Below, piece after piece: positions 14,554-22,133 of a DNA stretch of 23,283 nt. The notes under the pieces are model-generated. The model had not been told where the DNA came from and did not search any database. It saw only the letters and a list, made by a program, of their open reading frames with translations. The DNA is taken from positions 1 through 23,283 of IMG/VR virus record IMGVR_UViG_3300019776_000399, one strand, 5' to 3'. The number at the start of each line of letters is the position of its first letter. Within the stretch, counting starts at the first letter, position 1. Source of the DNA: a virus. The position numbers and the translations under genes are program-made.

Positions 14554-15354
14554 TTACCGGACCCAGCGCGAACCTGACTTCTTCATCAACTCCTTAAAGT
14601 CGGAGTAAGACGCGTTGGAAAAGTTCTTGCCGGTTGACGCTCCACCAGATCCGCCCACAGGTGTGATCGGCTTTGGTAGCGTCGTTTTTTGAACTACTTG
14701 CGACAACTTGATTTCAAGCTTGCCTATTTCGGCAATTTGTCTAGCTGGCGTCAGCTTGGCAATTCGATCAGCCTCATCAGGATTGCTCGTTAGATGCGCA
14801 ACGACTTTGGGCCCTACGTCTGATTCACGTATGGCTGCAGCCATGGCATGGCTAATCGGCAGCTCTTCGAATACATCCGCATCAAACCCAGGCAACTTGC
14901 TTGCCGCATCAACAACTTTTTGATTCGCATCATTCAGTTTTTGAACTTCTGTTTGTCGCTGGTTTTTTTGCGATTGAGCGTCACGCTGGGCATCACGCCA
15001 ATCCATCAAACTATCCTCATACTGCTCCTGCGTGGCATAGTTGTCGCGCTGAGGCCGTGGAGGCGTGTTATCTGGCTGGTGGTGACCTTCCTGCTGCTGG
15101 CTCGCTAATGTTCCGAGGGCTTCCCTGTAAGCTCTTCGCTCTGCTATTGCTGCTGCTTTCGCTTTAGCTCTTTCAACTCGATCACGCACTTCCTCTTCGG
15201 TGTACGTTTTCGGAACCGCAGGTTCTTTTCCATCCGAGCCTTCAGTCTGCGAATCTGAGGGGGGAGTTTCGGTCTGTGCAGTGGCCGTCACCTGTTGTTG
15301 AACTTCGCTAGAAGCGGGCGTGTCTTGCCCTGTCAACGAATTTACGTCAGACAT
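14554..15354 (-). CDS. Scaffold protein, gp8-like
   Basis: A 266-residue acidic-basic, highly charged helical protein (P22 gp8 303). Disordered Gln/Thr/Ser/Pro-rich N-terminus, TYTEEEVRDRVERAKAKAAA helix, long Gln-rich coil (RDAQRDAQSQKNQRQTEVQK), then a basic C-terminal tail (DFKELMKKSGSRWVR) where gp8 has its coat-binding helix-turn-helix. It should guide procapsid assembly and leave on packaging. Placed between portal and coat as in P22; AAGGA lies before ATG 15354. Confidence 0.88.
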   Translation of the reverse strand: MSDVNSLTGQDTPASSEVQQQVTATAQTETPPSDSQTEGSDGKEPAVPKTYTEEEVRDRVERAKAKAAAIAERRAYREALGTLASQQQEGHHQPDNTPPRPQRDNYATQEQYEDSLMDWRDAQRDAQSQKNQRQTEVQKLNDANQKVVDAASKLPGFDADVFEELPISHAMAAAIRESDVGPKVVAHLTSNPDEADRIAKLTPARQIAEIGKLEIKLSQVVQKTTLPKPITPVGGSGGASTGKNFSNASYSDFKELMKKSGSRWVR

Positions 15355-15417
15355 GCTTTTCCTTCTTTAAAAGGGTGGCGCGAGCCAGTTCCCGGGAGAC
15401 GCCCAGGCGCGTTTGCC

Positions 15418-17598
15418 CTATTCGGGGCGAATTTCTTCAGACGCCTCAGACTCTCCGGGCGTAAAAAAACCACCCTCAGGCGGTTGTTCTTGCACTATCT
15501 CCGCTTCAGGCGGTGGGATTTGTGTGGTCAATATTTCTTGCAGCATCTGCATAACAACCGGCTTAAGCGCCTCTGGCGTCATGAATGGCTCTAGCGTTTT
15601 AAGTCGCTCGGTCTCGGCTCTGTACTCTTCCAAGACCTGCTTCATCTCATTAAATTCACTTTCATCGCGTAGTCTTTCTGACTCAACCACGCGCTTACCC
15701 TCTTCAATCTGTAATTGCGTCTGATTTTTCAGCACATCAGCGGCCTGAGTCTGCTCCAGTTGTTCAATATGCTGCTGCATCGCCTCAATAATCTGATTGG
15801 CTTGCTGCGCATGCTGTTTGAGCTGCATGTTTTCTTGCTCAGCGTTAACGCCACCCTCGTCATCGCGCAAATTCGGCGGCAAAGATTTTTCAATGCGCTT
15901 GGCAATTTGATCTGATCCCGGGAAGTCGAAGGAGCGAACGACCAAATCTCCAGCAACAGCCATAAGCTGGGGGTTCTTGGTTGAAAGCTCAGTAAGTGCC
16001 GCTGCGGCCTCTTGCCGCTGAGTTTGAAAGCTCGGTCCGGTATCAATCGCGACGTCATATCGCCCGACATTTGGATTGAACGATTCGTCAACCTGATCGT
16101 TAACTATTTTTGCGTGTGCTTGCGCCATTTGCGGATCAAGACGGACGCCTTTTTCTTTACCATCCAAGCCCAAGATCCGCACAACCTGCTGCTTTTTATA
16201 GACCTTTGGAATCAGATCAAGCAACACACGTGCCTCGTAGTGCAAAGCGCGTATGAGGTTGTCAGGAAAGTGGAATGTTGCTATCTCACCTTGCGCTTTT
16301 AAGCGCTGAATACCTACACCAGACTGAGCCTCGCTCTTGATCCCGAAATTGGCATTTTGTTGTCCACTTGCCGCGCGCATTTCTTCGGTCGCGACTTGCA
16401 ACATCTGCACTTGAGCCGATGGCATCACGGCGGGAGGCTGACGCACGGGAGGCGGCAGGGGACGCCCTTCTTCGTCAAACGCGTTAAATGGAAGATAAGC
16501 CCGATTGTCTTGGTTTGCACCGCTCCAAATGGACTCATACCCCTCAAGTGCTTCAGCCGCCGCGATGTATGGGATCTTAGTTTGCAAGGCGACCGTCTCA
16601 ACCGCCGCCGAGAAGCTGTAGTTAACCATGCGGGCCGTGTCTTTGAGGTCTCTAACGAGGCCTTTACGTACGATCTGCCCGTCGACGTTCAGCTCTTTAC
16701 CCACTAAGGTGATGATGGGGAGGTAAGAGCCGGGCCACTCAGTCTTTTCAACGGGGTCTTCGCTGTCACCAACTAGTTTGCACCAGTACCATTGCGACCG
16801 CTGAGTTTTGCGCTCCGTGTGAATAGCTTCTGGCGGTAGCTCTACACCTTTTAGCTGGCTTTTGAGCAATATTTGCCCATCAGTAAGTAAGTAAAGAACG
16901 TCGTCTTTGTACTCACACCAGAAATACTCCGCTTCACGCACCGTGTCTTGTGTGTACCAGCCTTTATCACTGTTTTGCACCCACGACGCAAACTCAAGGT
17001 TGGGGTATCTCTCTTGAAACAATGCCTTTGACAGGTCATTAAAAATGAACCCCCAACACGCATCAGAGCGATCAGGAAGAACGGAATCAGGGTCGATTAG
17101 CACTAGGCGCGGATTGACAATAGGCTCTATCAGAATCTGCTGATCAAAGCTGTCATAGCTGACGTAATCAGTGCGAATGCGCCAGTACCCTTCACCGCCA
17201 TAGATCGAGTGCTCTGCAGCCAGGTCATGGGCCGTATCTGCCGATGATTGAGCCTGTATGCTGCGGATCAATCCGCCCATGATCTCAGCCGTCTTCTGAT
17301 CTGCCCCACCATCCACCGGCAAGATGCGCACACTTGGGCGGTTTTGTCGGATGTTGTTAATGATCTGGTTGCAATGCTGCGCCGTTGTGTTGATCGTCAA
17401 GCATGGCTTACGGTTGACATTGCTGCGTGTGCGATAGATGTCATCCGGCCATTGCCAGTTGTTATCACTATCACCCATGACAAAGCGCGTATCAGCCAAA
17501 GCCTTTTGCCGGTTGTCTTGGTAAAAGTCATTGGCGCGCTGAAACCTCTTGCGCGCCACCTCTACAACCGAACCGTCGCTCTCTTTGTCGTCAGACAC
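15418..17598 (-). CDS. Portal protein, P22 gp1-like
   Basis: A 726-residue protein from GTG 17598 (P22 gp1 725). This start overlaps the upstream stop by eight bases and has GGAG seven bases before; the frame is open to an ATG at 17649 (743 residues) but without such a site. Typical motifs: VEVARKRFQRANDFYQDNRQ at the start, INNIRQNRPSVRILPVDGGA, SIYGGEGYWRIRTDYVS, and a long Gln/Glu-rich helical part (residues about 590-690) corresponding to the barrel or crown. It forms the dodecameric DNA channel and headful sensor. Confidence 0.92.
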   Translation of the reverse strand: MSDDKESDGSVVEVARKRFQRANDFYQDNRQKALADTRFVMGDSDNNWQWPDDIYRTRSNVNRKPCLTINTTAQHCNQIINNIRQNRPSVRILPVDGGADQKTAEIMGGLIRSIQAQSSADTAHDLAAEHSIYGGEGYWRIRTDYVSYDSFDQQILIEPIVNPRLVLIDPDSVLPDRSDACWGFIFNDLSKALFQERYPNLEFASWVQNSDKGWYTQDTVREAEYFWCEYKDDVLYLLTDGQILLKSQLKGVELPPEAIHTERKTQRSQWYWCKLVGDSEDPVEKTEWPGSYLPIITLVGKELNVDGQIVRKGLVRDLKDTARMVNYSFSAAVETVALQTKIPYIAAAEALEGYESIWSGANQDNRAYLPFNAFDEEGRPLPPPVRQPPAVMPSAQVQMLQVATEEMRAASGQQNANFGIKSEAQSGVGIQRLKAQGEIATFHFPDNLIRALHYEARVLLDLIPKVYKKQQVVRILGLDGKEKGVRLDPQMAQAHAKIVNDQVDESFNPNVGRYDVAIDTGPSFQTQRQEAAAALTELSTKNPQLMAVAGDLVVRSFDFPGSDQIAKRIEKSLPPNLRDDEGGVNAEQENMQLKQHAQQANQIIEAMQQHIEQLEQTQAADVLKNQTQLQIEEGKRVVESERLRDESEFNEMKQVLEEYRAETERLKTLEPFMTPEALKPVVMQMLQEILTTQIPPPEAEIVQEQPPEGGFFTPGESEASEEIRPE

Positions 17599-17935
17599 CA
17601 ATGGACTCCGATACTTTCGTTTTGTTAGGGGTGTGCTTTTGCGCTGCACGAGCCATCAGAATGGGATTTGCTTGAATCTTCACAAAATCAAATTTCTTGT
17701 ACCAACTGGCCAAATCTCTTAGCCCGTTTGAATTGCCGTATTCCTTGGGCTGCACCATCAATACCTTATGTTGGATGTCGGCGTCTCTGCACGCCTGCTT
17801 GAGCAACGATGTGGCATAGCCAGCCTTCCTGTTCAACGGGTCGGTCCAAATATTCGTAATTTCGTAGACGCCATCAAGCACTTTGCTTGGTACGCACTGC
17901 AGACTGGAAAAATTGTTTGAGTAGCTCTTTTTCAT
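17591..17935 (-). CDS. Small GNAT-family acetyltransferase-like protein
   Basis: A 114-residue protein from ATG 17935, overlapping the terminase stop as ATGA (a further in-frame ATG lies at 17944). GNAT features: beta strand GVYEITNIWTDP, then motif A with the acetyl-CoA pyrophosphate loop R36-K-A-G-Y-A (NRKAGYATSLLKQAC), then VLMVQPKEYGNSNGLRDLAS and the final strand WYKKFDFVKIQANPILMARA. It should acetylate an amino group of an unknown target. Its place between large terminase and portal has no P22 counterpart, so it is an insertion in the packaging module. Confidence 0.75.
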   Translation of the reverse strand: MKKSYSNNFSSLQCVPSKVLDGVYEITNIWTDPLNRKAGYATSLLKQACRDADIQHKVLMVQPKEYGNSNGLRDLASWYKKFDFVKIQANPILMARAAQKHTPNKTKVSESIGV

Positions 17936-19347
17936 GCCATCCATCCGCCACTACCGTGGTACATGTGTACCTCTAGGTTGTGATCGCGTTTCTTTTTAGG
18001 TCCGCGCATGAATTCAAGGCCTCGGCCAAACAAGCTCATGACATCCACTGCATCGTCATACTTTCCAGCCGGGAAGCGCAATAACTGAGACAGCAGTCTG
18101 TCTTTCCACGGCGCGTTCTTAGGCAAGAAAACTTTTCCCATGCTTGCCATAGCCTGTATCGGTCTAGCACGCGTAGGTTTGTCATTAATGCTTGGCAGCC
18201 ATTCAATCCGGCAATACGCTTCACGGCTCTGCATACGACGCATTAAGAAAGGTTCTACAGCCTTTTTTATTACACCGGACTCGCCAAACCAGCACAAAGG
18301 CTCATGCTCTACTATCAATTCACATTGAGCTTCTATCCACGCATCTGATGCCGTCTGTCCATACCACCAGCCTGCTATGTAGATGTTGTTATTTGCATCT
18401 ACACCAGCAATGCCATGCTCGGTATAGTCGCCATCACCATCGGTCACCGCGTAATCCGATGCGCCGTAGTACCTCAGGTTTGGGGGCAGTTCGTCGTACT
18501 CACCGAACCATCCGACCTTGAAGTAGTCGCCGTCATCAGGGATGGGGTTCTGTTGGTACAAGGCATTCCAATCCCGCGCCGGCAGCACGGACCTGATTTG
18601 CTCCAAACGCTCCAGCGGATACCACTCAGGCCAGAGCGGGTTACCTGCACTGTCAATCGCAGGCAGGCTCAAAAGCTCCCACTTGTCCCCGCCGTCCTCT
18701 TGGTCCGCCAGCAGCCTTCCAGAGAGGTCGTCGTCGTGCCAACGCGTGTTGATGACGATCACCGCGCCACCAGGCATCAGGCGCGTGTACGCGGTCGAGG
18801 TGTACCAATCCCACACCCGTTGCCGCGTGATCTCGCTGTCTGCTTCTTGGCGATCCTTGAACGGGTCGTCAATAAGCAGGATGTCCGCGCCACGGCCAGT
18901 AATCGCAGTGCCCACGCCAGCAGCGACGTACATCCCGCCTTCGTCGGTGTGCCACCTGTTCGCCGCCTTGCTGTCCTGAGCAAGCAACGACTTGAACAGG
19001 GCCGAGAACTCGGGGCTACCGACAATGTTCCTAACCTCGCGGCCAAAGTCGCTGGCAAGATCCGAGTTGTACGAGGCAGCAATGATCTGCTTGCCCGGAT
19101 TGCGACCAATGAACCACGCAGGGAACCTACGGGAAGCAAGCTCAGACTTCCCGTGTCGCGGCGGCATCGTGATCATTAGCCGCTTGATCTCACCCCGCTC
19201 TACAGCCTCCAAGGCCTGAGCAATGCGCTCATGGTGCGGCGCAGGCTCATAAGCAGCGTTCGTGTACTCGGCAAACGCTAACAGTGACTCACGCGCTCTA
19301 CGACGCGCTAGCAGCTCAATCGCCGCCTTTTGTTGCGATAGCTGCAA
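17932..19347 (-). CDS. terL: Terminase large subunit (ATPase and nuclease)
   Basis: A 471-residue DNA packaging motor. ATPase: Walker A M61-PPRHGKSE-69, Walker B ILLID-D161, motif III T201-RWH. Nuclease of RNase H fold: D298 in YGASDYAVTD, E356 in WFGESGVIKKA, and D431/D432/D435 in KYDDAVDVMS. The C-terminal nuclease is of the terminase-6C kind. It packages into the procapsid via the portal; family and headful context agree with P22-like permuted genomes. It overlaps the small subunit by 32 bases. Confidence 0.95.
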   Translation of the reverse strand: MQLSQQKAAIELLARRRARESLLAFAEYTNAAYEPAPHHERIAQALEAVERGEIKRLMITMPPRHGKSELASRRFPAWFIGRNPGKQIIAASYNSDLASDFGREVRNIVGSPEFSALFKSLLAQDSKAANRWHTDEGGMYVAAGVGTAITGRGADILLIDDPFKDRQEADSEITRQRVWDWYTSTAYTRLMPGGAVIVINTRWHDDDLSGRLLADQEDGGDKWELLSLPAIDSAGNPLWPEWYPLERLEQIRSVLPARDWNALYQQNPIPDDGDYFKVGWFGEYDELPPNLRYYGASDYAVTDGDGDYTEHGIAGVDANNNIYIAGWWYGQTASDAWIEAQCELIVEHEPLCWFGESGVIKKAVEPFLMRRMQSREAYCRIEWLPSINDKPTRARPIQAMASMGKVFLPKNAPWKDRLLSQLLRFPAGKYDDAVDVMSLFGRGLEFMRGPKKKRDHNLEVHMYHGSGGWMA

Positions 19348-19732
19348 GCTCTTCGTCTGTTAGGTCGGTGACATTTTTAATGCCAAGCGTGCCACTATGC
19401 TCAACCGCGCTCTTATCTCGATACGCAGGATTGCGCAATGCAGCACGTCTAGCGCACTCTTGTGCATAGGCCTTTGCCGCGCTTGCATCAATGCCACCTT
19501 GCTTATCTAAGGCGCTTGCAATAGTGTCTAGCCCGCGATCAAGCCACGCTTCGGCGCTCCCGATGCGGGCGTTTGCGGATCGCTGGATATTTTCAGGCCG
19601 ATTCAGCCACCTCGACAAATCTCCAGCATCGACCTTCAGCGCACGCGCTATTTCAGCTTGGCTGTGGCCGTTTTCAATTTTGCTGCAGATCGCCTCAAGG
19701 CCAACCTTTTCCAGGATTTCGCTTGTCGTCAT
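19316..19732 (-). CDS. terS: Terminase small subunit (HTH)
   Basis: A 138-residue protein, close to Sf6 gp1 (140). N-terminal helix-turn-helix at residues about 12-45 (ICSKIENGHSQAEIARALKV then DLSRWLNRPENIQ), then a long helical part (AWLDRGLDTIASALDK) for oligomerisation, and a C-terminal tail DLTDEELAAIATKGG that may contact the large subunit. It recognises pac and starts packaging. The start overlaps the stop of the small gene before it as ATGA. Confidence 0.85.
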   Translation of the reverse strand: MTTSEILEKVGLEAICSKIENGHSQAEIARALKVDAGDLSRWLNRPENIQRSANARIGSAEAWLDRGLDTIASALDKQGGIDASAAKAYAQECARRAALRNPAYRDKSAVEHSGTLGIKNVTDLTDEELAAIATKGGD

Positions 19733-19905
19733 TTAGGACGCGGACCCCAAAGCGGTGACGTCTTGAGTCCCCACTTCCACTTTTTGCTTCTGATTTTTAT
19801 TTTCAATCCGGGCGTCACATAGTGGCCCAATAACTCATCTCTGCAAGTCATTAGCACGCAATAAAACCCATATTTTTCGCGCGGAGACTGGATGAGGAGC
19901 TGCAC
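19729..19905 (-). CDS. Small basic Trp/Lys-rich protein before terminase, unknown
   Basis: A 58-residue frame from GTG 19905: VQLLIQSPREKYGFYCVLMT at the start, ending GLKTSPLWGPRPK, with a core KIRSKKWKWGLK. It starts three bases after the stop of the upstream gene, with GGGG in front, and its stop overlaps the small terminase start as ATGA. That fit between both neighbours supports a real coupled gene. The basic, Trp-rich tail could bind nucleic acid. No family recognised. Confidence 0.58.
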   Translation of the reverse strand: MQLLIQSPREKYGFYCVLMTCRDELLGHYVTPGLKIKIRSKKWKWGLKTSPLWGPRPK

Positions 19906-19908
19906 TTA

Positions 19909-20205
19909 TTACCCCAATCTCAATGCGAGTACAGAGCCAGATTCGGTTAGCTCATATTTCGTAGCTTTAATCCCAGCATGTCCCCTCATTGCCGATTTTG
20001 CCGCCAGCACTAGCATTGCTTCGGCGTCCTCACGCGTACACCATGGCTCTCCATCGCGTGTGGGCTCGATATATTGTGATGCTTGCCACTTGGGAGATGC
20101 AATTGCTCCTTGTGGCAAATCCAGGTCAGCCACGGTCGGGTTAGAGGTGAGCTCACTAGGGGCGGGCTCCGCCTGTTGTGCCTGTTGTGCTTGTTCGTCT
20201 GACAT
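19909..20205 (-). CDS. Unknown 98-residue protein
   Basis: The frame is open to 20391 but most of that would overlap the gene before it; ATG 20205 lies one base after that gene's stop, so it is the likely start. The N-terminus is acidic, Gln- and Ala-rich and disordered (MSDEQAQQAQQAEPAPSELT, including a short QA-Q repeat). A folded part follows (WQASQYIEPTRDGEPWCTRE, AAKSAMRGHAGIKATKYELT). Coupled to the 440-residue structural-type gene; role unknown. Confidence 0.68.
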   Translation of the reverse strand: MSDEQAQQAQQAEPAPSELTSNPTVADLDLPQGAIASPKWQASQYIEPTRDGEPWCTREDAEAMLVLAAKSAMRGHAGIKATKYELTESGSVLALRLG

Positions 20206-20206
20206 A

Positions 20207-21529
20207 TTAAAGCTCTCTCGCGGTAATGGCTGGAGTTGCTGATGCGGCAATGATGTTGATTGCTGCGCTTGGCGTAACTGCGGCGGGGCTCTCGAAATAT
20301 CCGCCGTTTGCGGCGATCTTGATATTACCGCCGCCAGCAGTAGCAACAGCGGTGGCACCAATATTGATCCATACGTCAATAGCTGTGTCATTTTTGATAT
20401 AAAAACCGTGCCGCGCAGAGTTTGCCGCCATAAGCTGCTGACTGGTAGTGCTGGCCGTAATGCTGCGATCTGTGCCGGTAGACGGTGCCGCTACGGTATA
20501 TGCCCCAGTCGTATCACCCTTGGGCCGATCCCACGTCGAGCCGTTGTAATAGTGGGGTGCCACCATCAGTAGGCGTATGGTGGCATTGGTCGAGGCGCTA
20601 TCGTAATTGATAGCGTTGGTCATGTTGGCGTTTGAGATGCCGTCTTGACCAGTATTGCCTATCCCCACCATGCGCGACAGAACCGCGCCATATTGATCTA
20701 TTGCGATATTTGCGCGCTGCCCGTCAGTGACAGAGACGCGTGTGGAGTCATACTTGGCCCCGATTTTTATCGGATTACCCGTGTCAGTCGCGGCGGCTGC
20801 TGCATTACCCTGGACCGCAAATGTCGTATTTTGGATTACAGCCGATAGATACGTGGGCGCAAAAGGGACCTGCGAAAAGCGGGATGTCGCCTGCACGCTA
20901 CCGCCGCCGATTGCGACACTTATACGCAGCCGGATATATCTGCCAGGTATGGCAAATACGATGATCGAATTGCCAATGGATGACTGTGGCGTAATTGCTG
21001 CGGCGGTAGCGGCGGTGGTTGAATTTTGAATAATGTACGGGATGGCATGAAAAGTGACGTTGTCGTTGGAGCACTCAAGCAGCATCTGTCCGCTACTCAC
21101 GGTACCGGAGGTGGTGAGCTGGATTGACCCAGATCTGTATCCATCGACATCGATAGCCGCGCTACCAGCAACAGCCGTCAAGATGTTGTTGATCAGATTG
21201 ATCTGACCCGATTGCCCGACAATATCTAAGTCCTCCTGATAGGTGTAGACCGCTCCAGATGAGTCTATCGATATCTCCTGGACATTACCGCTTTTGTCAA
21301 CTCCGCCGATCCTCACAGGATTACCTACAGCGGCCACCCCATCAGCCGTATTGCCCTGCACCTGCTGAGCGCTTGCGCCTGTGCCGCCGCCGCTCGAATT
21401 GACGACATAAACGGCGGGAGCATGACTACCATCGCTTTGGTCGACCAGCTTTTGCAGTACAGGGGGGCCTTGATTTTCACCGGCCTGTATTGCGACGGTG
21501 CCGGATACCTGCTTGAGTCTATCTACCAT
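20207..21529 (-). CDS. Structural-type (fibre or head-appendage) protein of 440 residues, unknown
   Basis: A Ser/Thr/Ala/Gly-rich, beta-rich protein typical of virion proteins. An internal repeat is clear: residues about 56-96 (Q..QGN...GNPVRIGGVDKSG then ISIDSSGAVYT) and 239-285 (VQGN...GNPIKIGAKYD then IAIDQYGAVLS). Between them a segment with IPGRYIRLRISVA looks like a discoidin- or carbohydrate-binding-like strand set. It is the first gene after the tandem terminators, so first of the late operon; P22 has no structural gene before terminase. The ATG has no Shine-Dalgarno site of its own. Confidence 0.75.
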   Translation of the reverse strand: MVDRLKQVSGTVAIQAGENQGPPVLQKLVDQSDGSHAPAVYVVNSSGGGTGASAQQVQGNTADGVAAVGNPVRIGGVDKSGNVQEISIDSSGAVYTYQEDLDIVGQSGQINLINNILTAVAGSAAIDVDGYRSGSIQLTTSGTVSSGQMLLECSNDNVTFHAIPYIIQNSTTAATAAAITPQSSIGNSIIVFAIPGRYIRLRISVAIGGGSVQATSRFSQVPFAPTYLSAVIQNTTFAVQGNAAAAATDTGNPIKIGAKYDSTRVSVTDGQRANIAIDQYGAVLSRMVGIGNTGQDGISNANMTNAINYDSASTNATIRLLMVAPHYYNGSTWDRPKGDTTGAYTVAAPSTGTDRSITASTTSQQLMAANSARHGFYIKNDTAIDVWINIGATAVATAGGGNIKIAANGGYFESPAAVTPSAAINIIAASATPAITAREL

Positions 21530-21539
21530 GATCGGACAT

Positions 21540-21563
21540 AAAAAAAGCCCTCACTTGGAGGGC
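21540..21563 (-). terminator. Second of two tandem terminators before the late operon
   Basis: On the minus strand GCCCTC (21563-21558), loop CAAGT, GAGGGC (21552-21547), then seven T (21546-21540). The T-run ends only about 10 bases before the start of the next gene. Confidence 0.92.
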
Positions 21564-21621
21564 TGTACTAATAAAAACGCGCGCGGAACATTGGGAGCCG
21601 GTCCTAAATAAAGCACAATGC

Positions 21622-21642
21622 AAAAAGCCCTCCGTAGAGGGC
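21622..21642 (-). terminator. First of two tandem terminators before the late operon
   Basis: On the minus strand GCCCTC (21642-21637), loop TACG, GAGGGC (21632-21627), then five T (21626-21622). The six-base stem arms are identical to those of the next terminator. Confidence 0.9.
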
Positions 21643-21698
21643 CTATGAATGAACTTACCGGCGCGCCGCCGCCTCCAAATGGACGGGCGACCTATATG

Positions 21699-22133
21699 CT
21701 AATGCGGCGTCGTGGGGAGGACGATAGCACAGTTTTTTGCTTTGTCAAGCGGCTTTGCAATTTTAGTGATAGCCACCAGTCGCGTCCTTGCGGCATTAAG
21801 GATCATTTGCAGCATGCGCATGTCGACCCCTATTTTTTTGCACTGAGCTGAGATACTAGAGCGATGGACATAGGCCCATGAGAGCGTTGATTGCTGAGTG
21901 ATTGCGAGCTGTCTAATGCTGGCTTGCAGGGACTCTGCATCCTTGCTATCGACGCGATTTAGAGAGGCGTCTGACTCGGCTCTAACGCGCGGCGGTGAGG
22001 GCGTATTGCGAAACATCGGGCAAATGCCTATTGACTCAGGATTTTTGCACCACAGCCCCCAATTGTGGAGCCGCTCATCAATTGCTCTATGCTCTGGTGG
22101 CACGTAGTTAAAGTCGATCCGCTGTCTTGTCAA
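21699..22133 (-). CDS. Putative late antiterminator, Q-like
   Basis: A 144-residue protein starting at TTG 22133 (AGGAG seven bases before). The start region has EHRAIDERLHNWGLWCKN, the RLxxWGxW pattern of Q-type phage antiterminators. The C-terminal part (SLQASIRQLAITQQSTLSWA, then YVHRSSISAQCKKIGVDMRM) looks like a sigma-like helix-turn-helix. It is the last gene before tandem terminators and the late operon, with a strong promoter inside its 3' end, as Q in lambda. Function is inferred from this context and motif; two cysteines (C29, C38) may bind a metal. Confidence 0.65.
   Translation of the reverse strand: MTRQRIDFNYVPPEHRAIDERLHNWGLWCKNPESIGICPMFRNTPSPPRVRAESDASLNRVDSKDAESLQASIRQLAITQQSTLSWAYVHRSSISAQCKKIGVDMRMLQMILNAARTRLVAITKIAKPLDKAKNCAIVLPTTPH
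21721..21748 (-). promoter_or_regulatory. Putative late promoter (PR'-like)
   Basis: On the minus strand the -35 is TTGACA (21748-21743), a perfect consensus, a 16-base spacer follows, then the -10 TATCGT (21726-21721) with TGC just before it, an extended -10. Transcription would start near 21713 and meet the terminators at 21642 and 21563. It lies inside the 3' end of the Q-like gene. Confidence 0.68.

Noticed and set aside
18415-19179. Plus-strand frame of 254 codons antisense to the large terminase
   Set aside because: Opposite strand of a gene with all catalytic motifs; Arg/Val-rich shadow with no ribosome site seen.
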